Positions 15,001 through 28,747 of a stretch of DNA of 64,000 bases are shown piece after piece. The DNA lies in contig OX336339.1 of the NCBI GenBank assembly GCA_946902875.1, forward strand, positions 22,289,349-22,353,348, given 5' to 3'. The first letter of the stretch is position 1. Each line of letters begins with the position of its first letter. The notes under the pieces are model-generated. The model searched no databases and was not told where the DNA came from. It saw only the letters and a list, made by a program, of their open reading frames with translations. Position numbers and translations under genes: made by a program. This stretch comes from Nematopogon swammerdamellus (taxonomy: Eukaryota; Arthropoda; Insecta; Lepidoptera; Adelidae).

Positions 15001-18000
15001 TTTTGCGTCAATTTTCAATATATTTTAGATGTAAATTTAACCCAATTAGAGAAAATTCTGTAAATAGATTACTTATTGCCTAACAAGACATGTCCATCGT
15101 GGAGATATGTCAATGACTTTATAACATAAACTTTCTGGACAATAAACTTTAATTGTTCAACTAGTAGTACCACAGTAGTACGAACCAATTTGATATCTCG
15201 TCATCGGAAATATTGATTCATTCTCATGCAAGCAATATGCAGTATCACTGAAGCAGCTAAGCTTTTTTGCATTCTGAAACAAATGTATATTTTTGGAGGG
15301 TCACTAAACGCACCATTGCACTAGGAATCACTGCCAAGGTCGCAATTAGCAGACGGACTGTTTGATCGCTTGAGAGTATGGGCAGGCCTCACGCACTCTA
15401 TGTACTTGCGCGCGCTAACTACCTACCGCCCGGCGCACCGCCGGCGGTGAATTTCAATAGGCTGCCCAAAGAATATAAACAGCCGCATGGAGGCGGAGCA
15501 TAATTACGCGTGGCCGGCGCAGCTGCAAAGCAATAATCACTTTACACTCGATCGTTAAGGTACATTTTTGCACGCAGCGTTTGGCGACGTGAAACAGTAG
15601 GCTAATAAAGCTCGAAGGTAGGAACTTTTTCTATGGAGTGATTTATCTGTTACGAAGTAACTATTAAGTAATCTGTGGTATGGGCTTACTGATGTGTGGT
15701 GATGTGGCTGACAAGTGGAACGGTCAGAGGAGAGCAGCAGCGAGTGGTCGTCGTCGGACGAGGGCACCGTGTACCGGCTGCGCGAGCGCAGGCAGCTGCC
15801 CGTCAGCCTCCGCGCGCAGGAGTACGACCGGCTCATGAGCTCCGCCATCAAGGTGCGTCACTTATATTATCTCTTTGTATACTTTTATGCCCCTTACCTT
15901 TCTCTTCATCTACCTGTTTCCTCTCTCTCTCCATCTCTCCCACTTTCCTTCTCTCTGTCTTCCTTTCTCTATCTTTCCTCCCGCCCCTATCTCTCCTTCC
16001 GCACCTATCTCTCTGCCGACATTTCCTATCTCTGCCTGCTTAGCTCGCAAAACAAATCCCTTGCCCCTTACTAGGTGGTACGCTCAAATTGTAGCCGACT
16101 GGGTTGGTACCACCGTACTGGATGTAAGATGGCCGCATAGCAGCCTCGGTTGTGTTCTCCTCTAGTCCAGTATAGCCAGCAATCCAGGGAAGTCTCCTGT
16201 ATGGCACCTACCTTCTCGGAGGTGATATAGGCTGGTCGGAGCATGCGCTTTGGCCCCTCCAACTCAGCCACCCATACCGGATTACATAAAAAAAATGCAC
16301 TTTGTATTTTTTTCAGTACTTTTAGCCATTTATGATTTCCTCAATATGTAAAGATATACAGTAATACCCCGCTTTACGCGAGGGATGTGTTCCACAAGAA
16401 ATCGCGTTAAGTGAAATTCGCGTATATCGGGGCTTGATAAAAAGAGAAATAAATATGCATATACATACATACTTATTCAATCTATAATTTGAAAATTACC
16501 AATTGCTTAATACAATTTTAGTTTAACAACTAAATAAAACAACTAAAAAATGCTTAACATAAGCATTAGTTTTACGAAAATAAACAACCAAAGTTTTTTG
16601 AGTTGAGTTTTGTCTTCATTCTTGCAAAATGCGCTCGCAATATTAAACACTGTTTTTGATTATTTGACGCACAGTTGAAATACGACTGACATCACTGTCC
16701 AAGCTCTGCAACAAGTCCAACCCTGAATAAATTGTTGAGAGTGCTTCTTGGATCGGTATCAGATAGGTCGATTCCTATTGACTGGGTGTCGGGTCACGCC
16801 ACGCCGCATATTGACCAATCGCTTCGGGCCTAAGCCACACGTCGCATTGACCAATCGCGTAAAGCGGGGCATTTTAGCGCGAAATATGAAATTCGCGTAA
16901 TACCGAATCCGCATAAAGCGGGGTCGCGTAAAGCGGGGTATTACTGTATTGATAAAAGATATAGTGATAAAAGATATAGAGAATGGAATGGCTGGCCAAC
17001 AGGAGGAGTACAAGGAGCCGACGTCGTCGGCGGGCAACCAGGGCCGCGGCAAGGACATCTCCACCATCATCGAGGCCGCCGAGGAGGAGAAGCAGAAGGC
17101 GGAGCTGGAGGCCGCGCAGCAGGTCACTACCTCTACCTCCTCACCGTCTCTTTACTCATTTAGTTATATTTTATTTTGTTAAACGAGCAGCCGAAAGTGA
17201 TATGTATTATTTATTAATTTTGTATTTATTTATGTCTCCTTCAGTGGATTTAAAAATGTCAAGCGTCGAGTTATATGTGACAAATGAAAGGATAACTTAT
17301 AAAAGATTTTTTTTAACTTTTAAATTGTCGTGGCAGCGACACTCGACGCGACACGTGATGTCTTCCGCACTGTGTGGTGTCGCGACGCCCCGGTTGGAAA
17401 CCCGTGATCGACATGATTATTGGTATTGTGCATTGAATAACATTGAAGGGCAATGTGCAGAGCGGCTGCTGCGGAGAGGGCGGCGGCGCGGGTGAGGCGG
17501 GCAAGCGTGTCAAGCCGCGCCGGCCGCGTCGCAAGCCGCGCAAACTCAACTCACTGGAAGTGGTCTCCGAGGACGACGACGACATCGACGAAGACTTCAA
17601 GGAGACCGGGTTCGTTGCATCTTCCCTTCTTATCCTGCCATCCAAATTTAATGTTTTATTTGTAACAAATTCATTAAAACATTATTATTTTAGTATCTCT
17701 AAAATTGTGAATATTTTGTACTAAAATAATTAAAATGTTGGTTCAATTGAATTCAAAAACATTATTTAAGTTATGAAAATTAGATTCAGATATTTATTTC
17801 ACCATCAAGAACACATTAACAATATTTCTTACACATAAAATATGCATGTTCAGTGTGGTTCATCATGCTTTTGTGTTGTTCCATCTCAATCAAATCTCGT
17901 GTCATATTGAATCTAACTGCGTAAAACACTACAAGATATGAAATAGCCAATGTGTTAGTGGTTAGTCCCCAAGTTCCATGATGTAACCCGGGTCGCGGAT

Positions 18001-21000
18001 GATTTTTTACATTTATTTTCGGCTCTACATCTACCTAAAAATAATTAAAAACTTGTTTCATTATTTGATTATTATCGATTCATTATTTCAGTTTGTCACA
18101 GTTCTGAAAGTAAAGTAATGGCGAAGTATTGTAAAAGTAAATATTTTTTTGCATTAATATCGTAATTAATAAAGCGGAAAATTTGTAAGAGCGCCAGAAA
18201 TTTTTACGACCGGCAGACATTTCGTTGATTTATGTTCACTTATGTCACAAAGTCGGGAAACTTAGAGTGGCCACTCGCTAGTCCCGGCCTCGATTAATAC
18301 CCTCCTCTACTGCCGATGGGCCCGGATATGTTCGGTGAAGCCATCGTAAGCTTAGATCCACACCTTCCTAAGTCTAGAACTACACAATAAATGCACATGC
18401 AGTTTTCAATGTCGTTTTCTGGCATATAATGGATTGTTATTATAGGAATAGCTAGTTAAACAATGAATGTCTCTGTTGTGGATAGATGGGAGACGTCGTC
18501 TGAGAGCATCTCGTCGGACGCGGAGCGCGACACCAACACCGACAGCCGCTCCTCCGACTCCCTGCCCATCCGACGCTCCGGCCGAGACGCCAAGAAGAGT
18601 AAGTTATATGCATCCTGACGTGGTGCACTAAATTGTCTGCCACACCCGTCACAATTTTGTCGGGACTGCCCCCAATTTAATATCAGTGTCCAGTGTTCCG
18701 GATGCACCTGCTAATTGTCCAGATTCTCAGAAAATACCAGTAAATCATATACAAATCTTGCACGTCTTATAATTCTAACTTCTAAGGTCTTTGCGTGTAT
18801 TTAGTCAGTGAGCCTGTCAGTTCTGTTTTGGTTCAGTCAGTTAGACACACTCTAACATGTATGTGTGTGTGAGAGTGAGTTAAGTGTTAAAACTTCCGAG
18901 ATGTCTCAAGTATTTCTGAGATGTGTTCTATTGATTTCATACTGTGGATTCCCAGTATCGCCAGTTTCCTATTTCCAATATGCAACATTTTTAATGTCCT
19001 GATTTTTTAAAAGCAAAAGGCGGTAACGTTGTCTACACCCGTGACCTCAGCTCATCACAACTTTGTTAATGGCGAAATTAGGTGCCATATTTCTTGAAGC
19101 TTTGATAAAACTTTAAAAGAAGTTTCGTGAATGTGTTAATAAAATTTCAGGTCGGAAGAAACTAGTGGAGTCTCCAGAATTGAAGAAGAAGAAGGGAGTG
19201 TTCGACGATACATCGAGCGAGTCGAGCGGCGCTAAGGACTGGGCCAACAAGTGAGCACTTTTCTATTACCTATAAATTATAATAATAGTTTTGATTATTT
19301 GTATACCATTCGTAATTAAATTGATTATTAATTTATTACAATGATTTCACAGGAAAAAGCCATCACCGAAAAAGCGATACGACAAGACGTTTTCGAAAAA
19401 AGTGAAAAAGAAAAAAGGCTTAAAGCAGTACGACGCAGACGGCAATGTGATTAAACAGCGCGTAAGTATAATGTCCAAGTTTTTACTTTCCTATGGCAAG
19501 TAAAACAAAGAATATGTTATCGTTGTTATAAGTCCTTACATTCATCAATCTATCTTTTACCCACAGTTATTGGTCCTAAGAAATTTTCGTTCAATAAAAT
19601 GTTTTGTTTGTGCAAGTGAGCACATCAGGTTTGTTTAAAACAAACACCATAATTGGGTAGAGATTTATGAAAAGGAACCATGTGACATTAGCATACTTCG
19701 CTATAAATGAGCTTCAAAGTTCACGTTGAATACATTTTTATTCTTTTGAGCAGAAGTTATAATTTATATATAGTTAATTGATGACTATTAATGTTCATCT
19801 ATTTAAACTCAAAAAGCAAAATATTGTATTATGTAGGCACTGTAATTTTGAAAAGTGCAGATGGTTCCATTCTATTTTTTTATCAAATTCTATAGAGAAG
19901 AATGAAATATTGATAAGCATTATAAACCCAAGTACATGGTTCCATTTGATTATTCACAAATGTATAAAATAAGGAACAATTTTATTTTAATTGTGGAACC
20001 AAGTACCTACTTGGTTCTTTTCTTCAAATCTTGGACCATATATTTTACTGTAAACGGAACAAAATGAGATAAGCATAACAGATCCATGTACTTGGTTCTG
20101 TTTTGAATGTATAACAATAAATTATGTTTATACCAGCAATATTTAAAAATAAAACAGAGCCAAGTACTTGGTTCTATTTGCTGGACCTTTTTCTTGCTCT
20201 TTCATACATATAGACATTTGTGCATAAAAGAACCTTTGCTCTCGCTGGGTTTGTAGTGGAAAAACAACATGGTTCTTTAATGCAAAACATTTTTTAGCAC
20301 TTTATTTAGCCCCTCTTGTATTTAACTCATTTTGAGAAAAAATGTCACATGGTTCCTTTTCGCTTAACTCTACCCAATTATAACACATTCACCTTCTATA
20401 TAATGGCTGATGTGAATTTTGTCTGCTCTTTTTGTATAGAAAGCGCCGAGCACCTGTAAGGTATCTTACGACGCCCATTGACATTTGGTCGTATGCGGGG
20501 TTTCTAATGTCACATTGTCCTGACAGGTGCCTATTCGCGCCTCTCTTGAAGGAGCTGAGACTGTATTTTGGAGTGTAAATATATGGGCAGGGAGCGCGTT
20601 CCAGAGCTTGCCGGTGGGCTGATATTTGACACTGATGATTGCAGGTGAAGTATGGAGGACTGACAGGGTCGGAAGGCTCCAACGACTGGTCGCCCAAGCA
20701 TCGCACACGCCAGAAGAAAATTAACTACACTGAGATGCCCAACACTGAGTCTGAGGATGTACGTTCCTTTTCTTAAATCGCAATTCTTCAAAAGGCGTCG
20801 TCAATAAATCGTCGATAACCTTTTCACTGTCAGCCTTATAACTGGCATGCATCTCGTTGAGCGTTGTTTCCCGAGGAATGGTGTATTGGCTGTATCTGAT
20901 TGCCAGATGGACACATGCGTCTTGCCAGTTATAAAAAAAAAAACGGCCAAGTGCAAGTCAAACTCGCGCACCGAGGGTTCCGTAGCGCCATGTCATGGCT

Positions 21001-24000
21001 AGCGCCACTCACGCCATGTATGGCGTGTTATGGAATGCTTCATATTAGTTAAATGTCATGATTAGTTAAAATGCTTCATAATCTATTCGGTAGATGGCGC
21101 GCGCGCATTCACTTTTTGGTTTCTTCTATGGGAACCCCTGTGAATTTTTTACTTTTTCTTATTTTTATTATTTGTTGTTATATCGGCCATAATAACACAT
21201 ATTCTGTGAAAATTTCAATGGGCTACCTATTACGGTTCAAGAGATACAACCCTCGGACAGACAGACGGACAGACAGACAGACTAGGCTTAGTGATAGGGT
21301 CCCGTACAGGATACGGAACCCTAAAAAAAGTTATTACATAAAAAATTATAGCATATTATCTTTCATGCGAACTCCAAAATAATATATCTCATCATTGTGA
21401 ATTATATTGGCAGGAGATGCACAAGCCAAGCGGCAAGCACATGCCCGACAGCTCGGACGAGTTCAAGCTGGACGACTCTGAGCAGAGTTCGGACTCTGAC
21501 TCGGAGCGCAAGCGCAAGCGTCGTCCGTCGGAGGAGGAGCGCGAGCCGCCGAGCATCGACGAGGCGAAGATCAACACGCTGCGCGAGCTCATCAAGAAGA
21601 CGGCGGTCGTGCCGCTGCACAAGCTGCCCGAGGACGTCACCAAGGCCAAGACGGAGGCGCTTGAGGCACAACTCAGTCAGTACTTTCCTTATATACACTT
21701 TGCTCCAGTAACCGTCCCAAGTACAACCTCAGCTCCTGTACTGTGTGAGGCCGGTACTCTAAAGAATAGCCCCACTGCATCTCTCCCCGTGTATGTCGTA
21801 AAAGGCGACTAAGGGATAAGCGGCCTGCAGGCACCCCGGTCGAGTTGTGGCTTTCATGGAAGACAAAGGCTGGCTGGGGTAGCTGGAGACTGCGGGGTTT
21901 TGCACGAAGGTCCCCAACCAAGCGGGATTAGTTTGCAGGCCTAGAGCCAACCCCAAACCAAATAACAACAACCTCAGCTCCTTTAGAAGGGCATCAAAAG
22001 GCACATGTCAAGTAAACATGACAATTGTAATCCCTACAAACCAACATCCGCGAACCAATGAAGAGTTTATTGTTTATTGTATAATTTCATCCAGGTAGGT
22101 AACCTACGCTTGGATATGTCGAAAATTCCGCCAGTTCTAAATTCAATGCGAAGAAGAACTGATGAAACAAAATTCGCAAGGCGGCGTGCATAAATTACGT
22201 CATCGGTTTGGGGGAGATACTCCTCGCCGTCGGTACTCTGCCGGGAATACACAACGTGGCTGCTCGAGCATATAGATGCGAGAAGGATGTTTCCGAAACT
22301 ATACAAAAGGAATATTTCGATAAAAAACGCAAACTTTTCGATTTTCGAAAACTTCTACCTACATTTTAGGTTTTTCGAAAACAGATTTTTGGATTTTGCT
22401 TTTGATTTTAAGTTTTTGTTTCAAATAATTTCTATGTTCTAGTAAGTTTTAAAGAATAATATTTTTCAATGCGTTTGAATTATCTATGAAAATAACAGAA
22501 AACTACGTCATCAGGAGGGGCCCCCCCCAACGGGGGGGGGGGGGGGGGGGGGTTAACCGAAAATTACGATAGGTGACGTGGAAGGGGGGGGGGGGGGGGG
22601 TTGGGGAGGGGAACAAAAAGTAATTTAAAGTAATTTACAATAATTAACCCGTACTACCGCTCACAAGAACATTAATATTTACAGCATAAACATGAACACT
22701 CAGATTCTTGAGACCTAACCTAACAGACACTCTGCCTATTTACAAAACAACACCAAATGTCACGATTCCTATGTATAAACAATACTGTAAGCAGTGGCGG
22801 CTGGTGACTTCAGTGACCGGTAGTGCGCTAAGTACCTACCTACTTAAATACCAAATTTCCCAACACATTCCCGTCATGTTATTTTAAGATCGGGACTTCC
22901 GAATTTTTTAAACGCCTGCGTTTTATTATGTACGTACCTTGTATGAATATTCTCAAGACCCTCAATGAGTTGCAAAAAAAAAAATCCAAACAAGTTTTTT
23001 AACTTATTTTTAATACCTTTATGAATACACCCATAGACCACAACACTCCTGCAGCTTTCAAAAAGAAAACAGTAGTAATGTCCCAAAAATGCTTCAAAAA
23101 ATATATAAAAATAAAAGCATTTGAAAAGTAGGAATTGAACCAGGGATCACCTGATTGTAAAGCCTTACCTTTAACCAACGCTTAGGCAAATATCGGCATC
23201 ACTTAATTCACAGTATCACGTGACAGAAAGCACAAAACCTAACCCTATCCCATTTTAAATATTCGCGCGCTAACGGGTATGTGACATCATCACATCACAT
23301 GACAGCGCGAGCGCGCTGACTCGCTTCGAGGTAGACGGTTCGCTTTGAGGTAGACTGCAAAGAGTTTGTAAGACGGACTCGTGCAAAACGAATCGCTCGC
23401 GACGCGACGTGTCGCACGCGCGGGCATTCACGATATAGCGTCCTTGTTTGGCGCTCGTGCGCCGCACGCAGAACTCCTTTCGGCCCATACTGTTTCTATG
23501 AAGTATCTTCTGTCTCACGCGCCAGCGGTGTTTTGCCGATCCCCATACATTCAGTATGGGAGACCCGCGTGCTATTTATATTCCGCACGGCGCGCGCATT
23601 TACTCGCAAAAACGTGCCTTGGCAACTATAAAATAAGGTCGAATTCACATTCGTATTTATTTGGAGAACAATCTTTATGGTTTTAATGTAGTATGTTGTA
23701 AGGTATTATTTATTTTGAGTGAAGACTTCTCGTGGTATGGTAGTGCGGCGCACGAGTGCACTTTAGGACCAGCCGCCAGTGACTGTAAGTGTCACAGTAA
23801 TAGTATCCAGTGAGGCGTGTTGGAAGCAGTTAGAGAGGGGTTGTAAACTTTTTTTCGCAATCTATACTTGTTCTTTGTTATGTTTAGACTACACTTGTTG
23901 TTTGTTATGTTTAGATGCGCGGGTGGATGCGGCGGTGGGCACGGCGACGCCGAGCCGGCCGTCGCGGGGGAAGGGCAGTCGCGGCGGCCGCGGCAGCAGG

Positions 24001-27000
24001 TGCGCGCGCCACTGCCTTCTTACTCGTTACATTATGTCAACATATTGTGTACAACCTATATGATCTAACTTTGAATTGTACTCATTAACATCGCAGGACT
24101 CAGCAAACGTTTTGACGTGAATACATCTTTAAATTTGCTTCCATAGTGGGAGCCAATCCAGAAAACTGATGATAACAAAATCGGGGGATACCCTTTGGTG
24201 TTGCAGCTTCATATCTATCATCTACATCAAAAATTTAATTACACCACTCGATAGCTAAAGGATCAAAGAATTCGTTACGTAATACGCTCTAGGGGAAGGT
24301 GTGGATCTAAGCTTGCGATGGCTTCACCGAACATATCCGGGCCCATCGGCAGTAGAGGAGGGTATTAATCGAGGTCGGGACTAGCGAGTGGCTGAAATAT
24401 TACCCGTTACGTACACGTATTCACGTTAAACACACGGCCGTGTCCATGACACAGCACACCCTGATTTTTTTATATGCAGTTAGGGTTATAAACCTTCTCA
24501 ATGTGATGTCATTACTCATTTTTTGTTGTTTATAATCACTTCTCACCTGTTTTGCGATTCTTGCTAGAGTTACTAACTTCTATTAGCGTAGCAGCGAACC
24601 TACATTAAAATGTATTCCTCCCTGAACATAAGTTTAGCCTCTTTCTGCGATATTTTGAGTGCTTATTTAGTTCAATAGTTTAGCATTATAATGTCAGCCT
24701 CGGTAGCTCAGTGGTGCGGTCGGTCGACTTTTGTAAAGCAACGCTGAGCGCGGTCAGTACTTGGATGGGTGACCGCTCGACCGTTAGAGGCTGACGTTCG
24801 GATTCCACGTTAAACTGTAGGTCCCTTCCCTTCTTACCTTATCCTACCACCTAGGTAGGGTTTATCCCGGCCGGGGTGGTACCACCGCACTGAACGAAAT
24901 GTCTGTCGAAACGGCTATGTAAATAGTTCGTGTTTTCCGTCCAGTTCAGTGTGTCCGACATGAAATGAAGGGAAGCACTGACATGGCACCTAGTCCACCC
25001 GGTGTTATGGGCTGACATCATGGATGTTGTAGGTGATGTAGCCAACCGTGTCAGTTTCCATAAAATAAAGCAATTTTAGCAAGTATAAGAGAACAGAAAG
25101 TTTCCATTTAAATTATATTACATGTTGTAATTGTTAATTGTAACACAGAGGACCTCGTGGCGGCGGAAGTCGTGCGGCGGGGAGCAAGACCCCTGGCCCG
25201 TCGGGCGCTACCGACGAACCACAGTCAAACCTCGTCGGACTCAAGATCAAAGGTAACAGTCTTTTGTTGTATTGTATTGTTTATTGATCATTCGTATGGC
25301 AGTTAGACTGCGCTCGAACTTGTCACAATTTGTTCTATCCGGTTCGATTACACCCACGAAGAAGAACCGACAAGAAACTTCTATTTCTTCTTCAGCCTTT
25401 TTCCTTGTATTCTATTGTATTTTTTTCATGCTTGAAGTGATGATCATCTCATTCGTCAGTGAGATGAAATATTAATTCCATGGAAAATTTATTTCAGACT
25501 TATCACAAACCCCGGATGGACCTCCTAGACCAAGTCAAGTAAGTTGAGTTTATATTGTATACAATAGTCATAATATGCAGCATTTATTTAAAGTCGTATG
25601 TGTGTTTACCATGTGGGGCCGGTACTTAAAAAGAATAGCCCCACTGCATCTCTCCCCGTGCCGAGTCTACCGCGAGCGAAGCCGCGGGCAAAAGCTAGTT
25701 ACTGATAAAACATTGACTGAGTGTTTTCCGCGACCTAGTAATGTAATAATGGAACTGTAGTCTAATTTAAATAAATATATAAGGTGCTTTGTTATTCATG
25801 TCAATAACTTCGGGAGGGTTACATACGCACTCAAACAAACACTTTACGTAAGAAAAAACATGTTTATAGGAGCATTTTTTCTCCTAACAAAAAAATAAAA
25901 TCAAATAAGTAGCTGTAAAAACCAATCATAGTGACCTTGTGACTTACTTACAACAAACAGCTGTTCTGCTTTTGAACATAGTACGGTCATTGACCCCGTA
26001 CAATGCAAGTTACCTACTGTTACATACAGGTTAATGTTTAGGTAGCAAACATGTTTTGTTAAATTTCTCGAAAAGTAATGCTAAAAACATAATTTTTTTT
26101 GCGTAACGTGTTTATTTAAGTGTTTATGTAACCCTCCCAAAACATTTGACATAAATAACGAAGCACCTTATATATGATTTATATTATATGATATAGCAAT
26201 TTGACAGTGATGTAATGAACAGCAACACAATATTATCCCATGGAGAATGGTTGCGGAGTGTATGCACGCGTGTGCTGATTGTGTGCAGGTGGAGCGCGAG
26301 CGCAAGCGCGTGGAGCGCGAGGCGCGGCTCGCGGAGAAGGAGGCGCGCAAGCTGGACCGCATCAAGAAGAAGGAAGAGAAGGAGCAGCTGAAGGAGCAGA
26401 AGGTAGCGCGGATGTATTATTTAATCTGCACCAGTCGGCTTATTCATACAACAAACACTTCTGATAGAGACCACTAAAGCTGCTGGCAGATGAAATACAG
26501 AGAAAAAAAAAATTCATATTCCCGATCTTTATGTAAACGATGATACCCTTCTTGTTGTTGTTTGCTGCCTAGCCCCATAAGAGGTGGGCCATTCTCCATA
26601 GTGAGACCTCTAGACGGTCCGTTGTACGTACTGTGTGGGATCGGTACTTAATAAGAATAGTCCCACTGCATCTCTCCCCATGCATGTCCTAAAAGGCGAC
26701 TAAGGGATAAGCGGCCTGTAGACACCCCGGTCGACTTGTGGCTTCCATGGAAGACATAGGCTGCCTGGGGTAGCTGGAGACTGCGGGGTTTTGCACGAAG
26801 GTCCCCAACCAAGCGGGATTTGTTTGCAGGCCTAGAGCCAATCCCAAACCAAAACAACAAAAGACCCCTAAAGCTGCAGGCAGATGAAATACAGAGAAAA
26901 AAATATTCATTTTCCCGATCTTTATGTCAACGGTACCCTTGTTGTTGTTGCTGCCCAGACTCTTGAGAGGTGGCCCATTCTCCGCACTGAGACCTCCAAA

Positions 27001-28714
27001 CTGTCCGTCGTATGTAAAAAACCATACCCTTGTTTCTATTTTGGTTTTCATTTCCTCGTCACCCAACATTAGCTGGAAGAAATCACTCCTAGTGATAGTT
27101 CTTTGTTTTATCTAGTTGGTGTATGTCTAGCGCACCATTATTCTTTGTATCTTCTTGTGCATTTGCAATTCTACTGGTGGGCAATAAAACATTTGCGTTC
27201 TATTCTATGAAGGCTAAGGAGAGAGAAGAGAAGAGACTCGCCAAGATGGCGCTGATGGAGAGCAAGAAGCAGCGGAAGGAGAAGTTCGAGGGGCTGCCGG
27301 TGCCGATACCGATCGCGGGGTACGGCAACCCGGGCGCGCGGCCGTCCGGCGGCTCGCCGTCCGCGCCGCCCGGCCGCGGCCCGCACGACATGCGCCATCC
27401 CGGCATGCCCATGAACATCAACCAGCAGGTTAGCCATACTTCTTGCTGTGGAACCTGACATATTTGCCTACTACCACTCACTGTTTCTGCCAGAAACTTT
27501 TGCCATGCCACTTTTTTAACCCTATCTATTTGTCAAAGTCTCAAACATTGATAAAAAAACCGGCCAAGTGCGAGTCGAAATCGCGCGCAGAGGGTTCCGT
27601 ATCGCCATGTGATGGTCAGCGCCACTCACACCATCTATTTATTAGTTAAAATGCTTCATACTCTTTTCGGTAGATGGCGCGCGCATATACTTTTTAGCTT
27701 CTATGGAGACCCCCGAAATTTTTCACTTTTTCTTATTTTTATTATTTGTTATATCGGCCATAATAACACATATTCTGTGAAAATTTTAACGGATTACCTA
27801 TTACGGTTCAAGAGATACAGCCCACCGACAGACGGACAGACAGACAGACAGACAGCGTAGGCTTAGTAATAGGGTCCCGTACGACAGATACGGAACCCTA
27901 AAAAAACAGATTTTTACAAATAAAACGAAAAATCCAACTGCGTAAGAGAAGCTAGCAAATTATATTTTATGAAACACCTCCACTGTTGGCCGCAGTAGTG
28001 TTAAGGACGGGCGCCACCTGCGGGCACTCCAGGAGCATGTGGGCGGCTGCTTCGTGCTCCCCTTTTTTTTTATGTTATCCGGTATGGGTGGCTGAGACGG
28101 AGGGGCCAAAGCGCATGCTCCGACCAGCCAATATCACCTCCGAGAAGTAGGTGCCATACCGGAGACTTCTCTGGATTGCTGGCTATACTGGACTAGAGGA
28201 GAATACAGCCGAGGCTGCTATGCGGCCATCTTACATCCAGTACGGTGGTACCAACCTAGTCGGCTACAATTTGAGCCTACCACCTAGTAAGGGGCAAGGG
28301 AAGGGACCCCTGTACTAGTTAGTCCCTTATGATCGGGTACCATAGTGCGGAGCCCCTCGGTCTACAGTTGCTCCAGCCTATGTCCTTTATGAATGCAACT
28401 AGACGGCCTGCGTGGCTGCAGACCTCCGTAACGGAAGATGGACACTGGTGTATCTCCCTTTGTTGGATGTCAAGTATACTGCACTCTAGTGTACTGTGTG
28501 GGGTCGGTACTTAATAAGAATAGACCCACTGCATCTCTCCCCGTGCATGTCGTAAAAGGCGACTAAGGGATAAGCGATCTGCAGACACCCCGGTCGACTT
28601 GTGGCTTTCATGGAAGACATAGGCTGGCTGGGGTAGCTGGAGACTGCGGGGTTTTGCACGAAGGTCCCCAACCAACCGGGATTAGTTTGCAGGCCTAGAG
28701 CCAACCCCAAACCA

Positions 28715-28747
<33 letters not shown>

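Noticed and set aside
24737..24776. A 5S rRNA gene
   Set aside because: Only the 3' half of 5S is similar, and it is embedded in a repeated SINE; no complete 120-nt gene is present.
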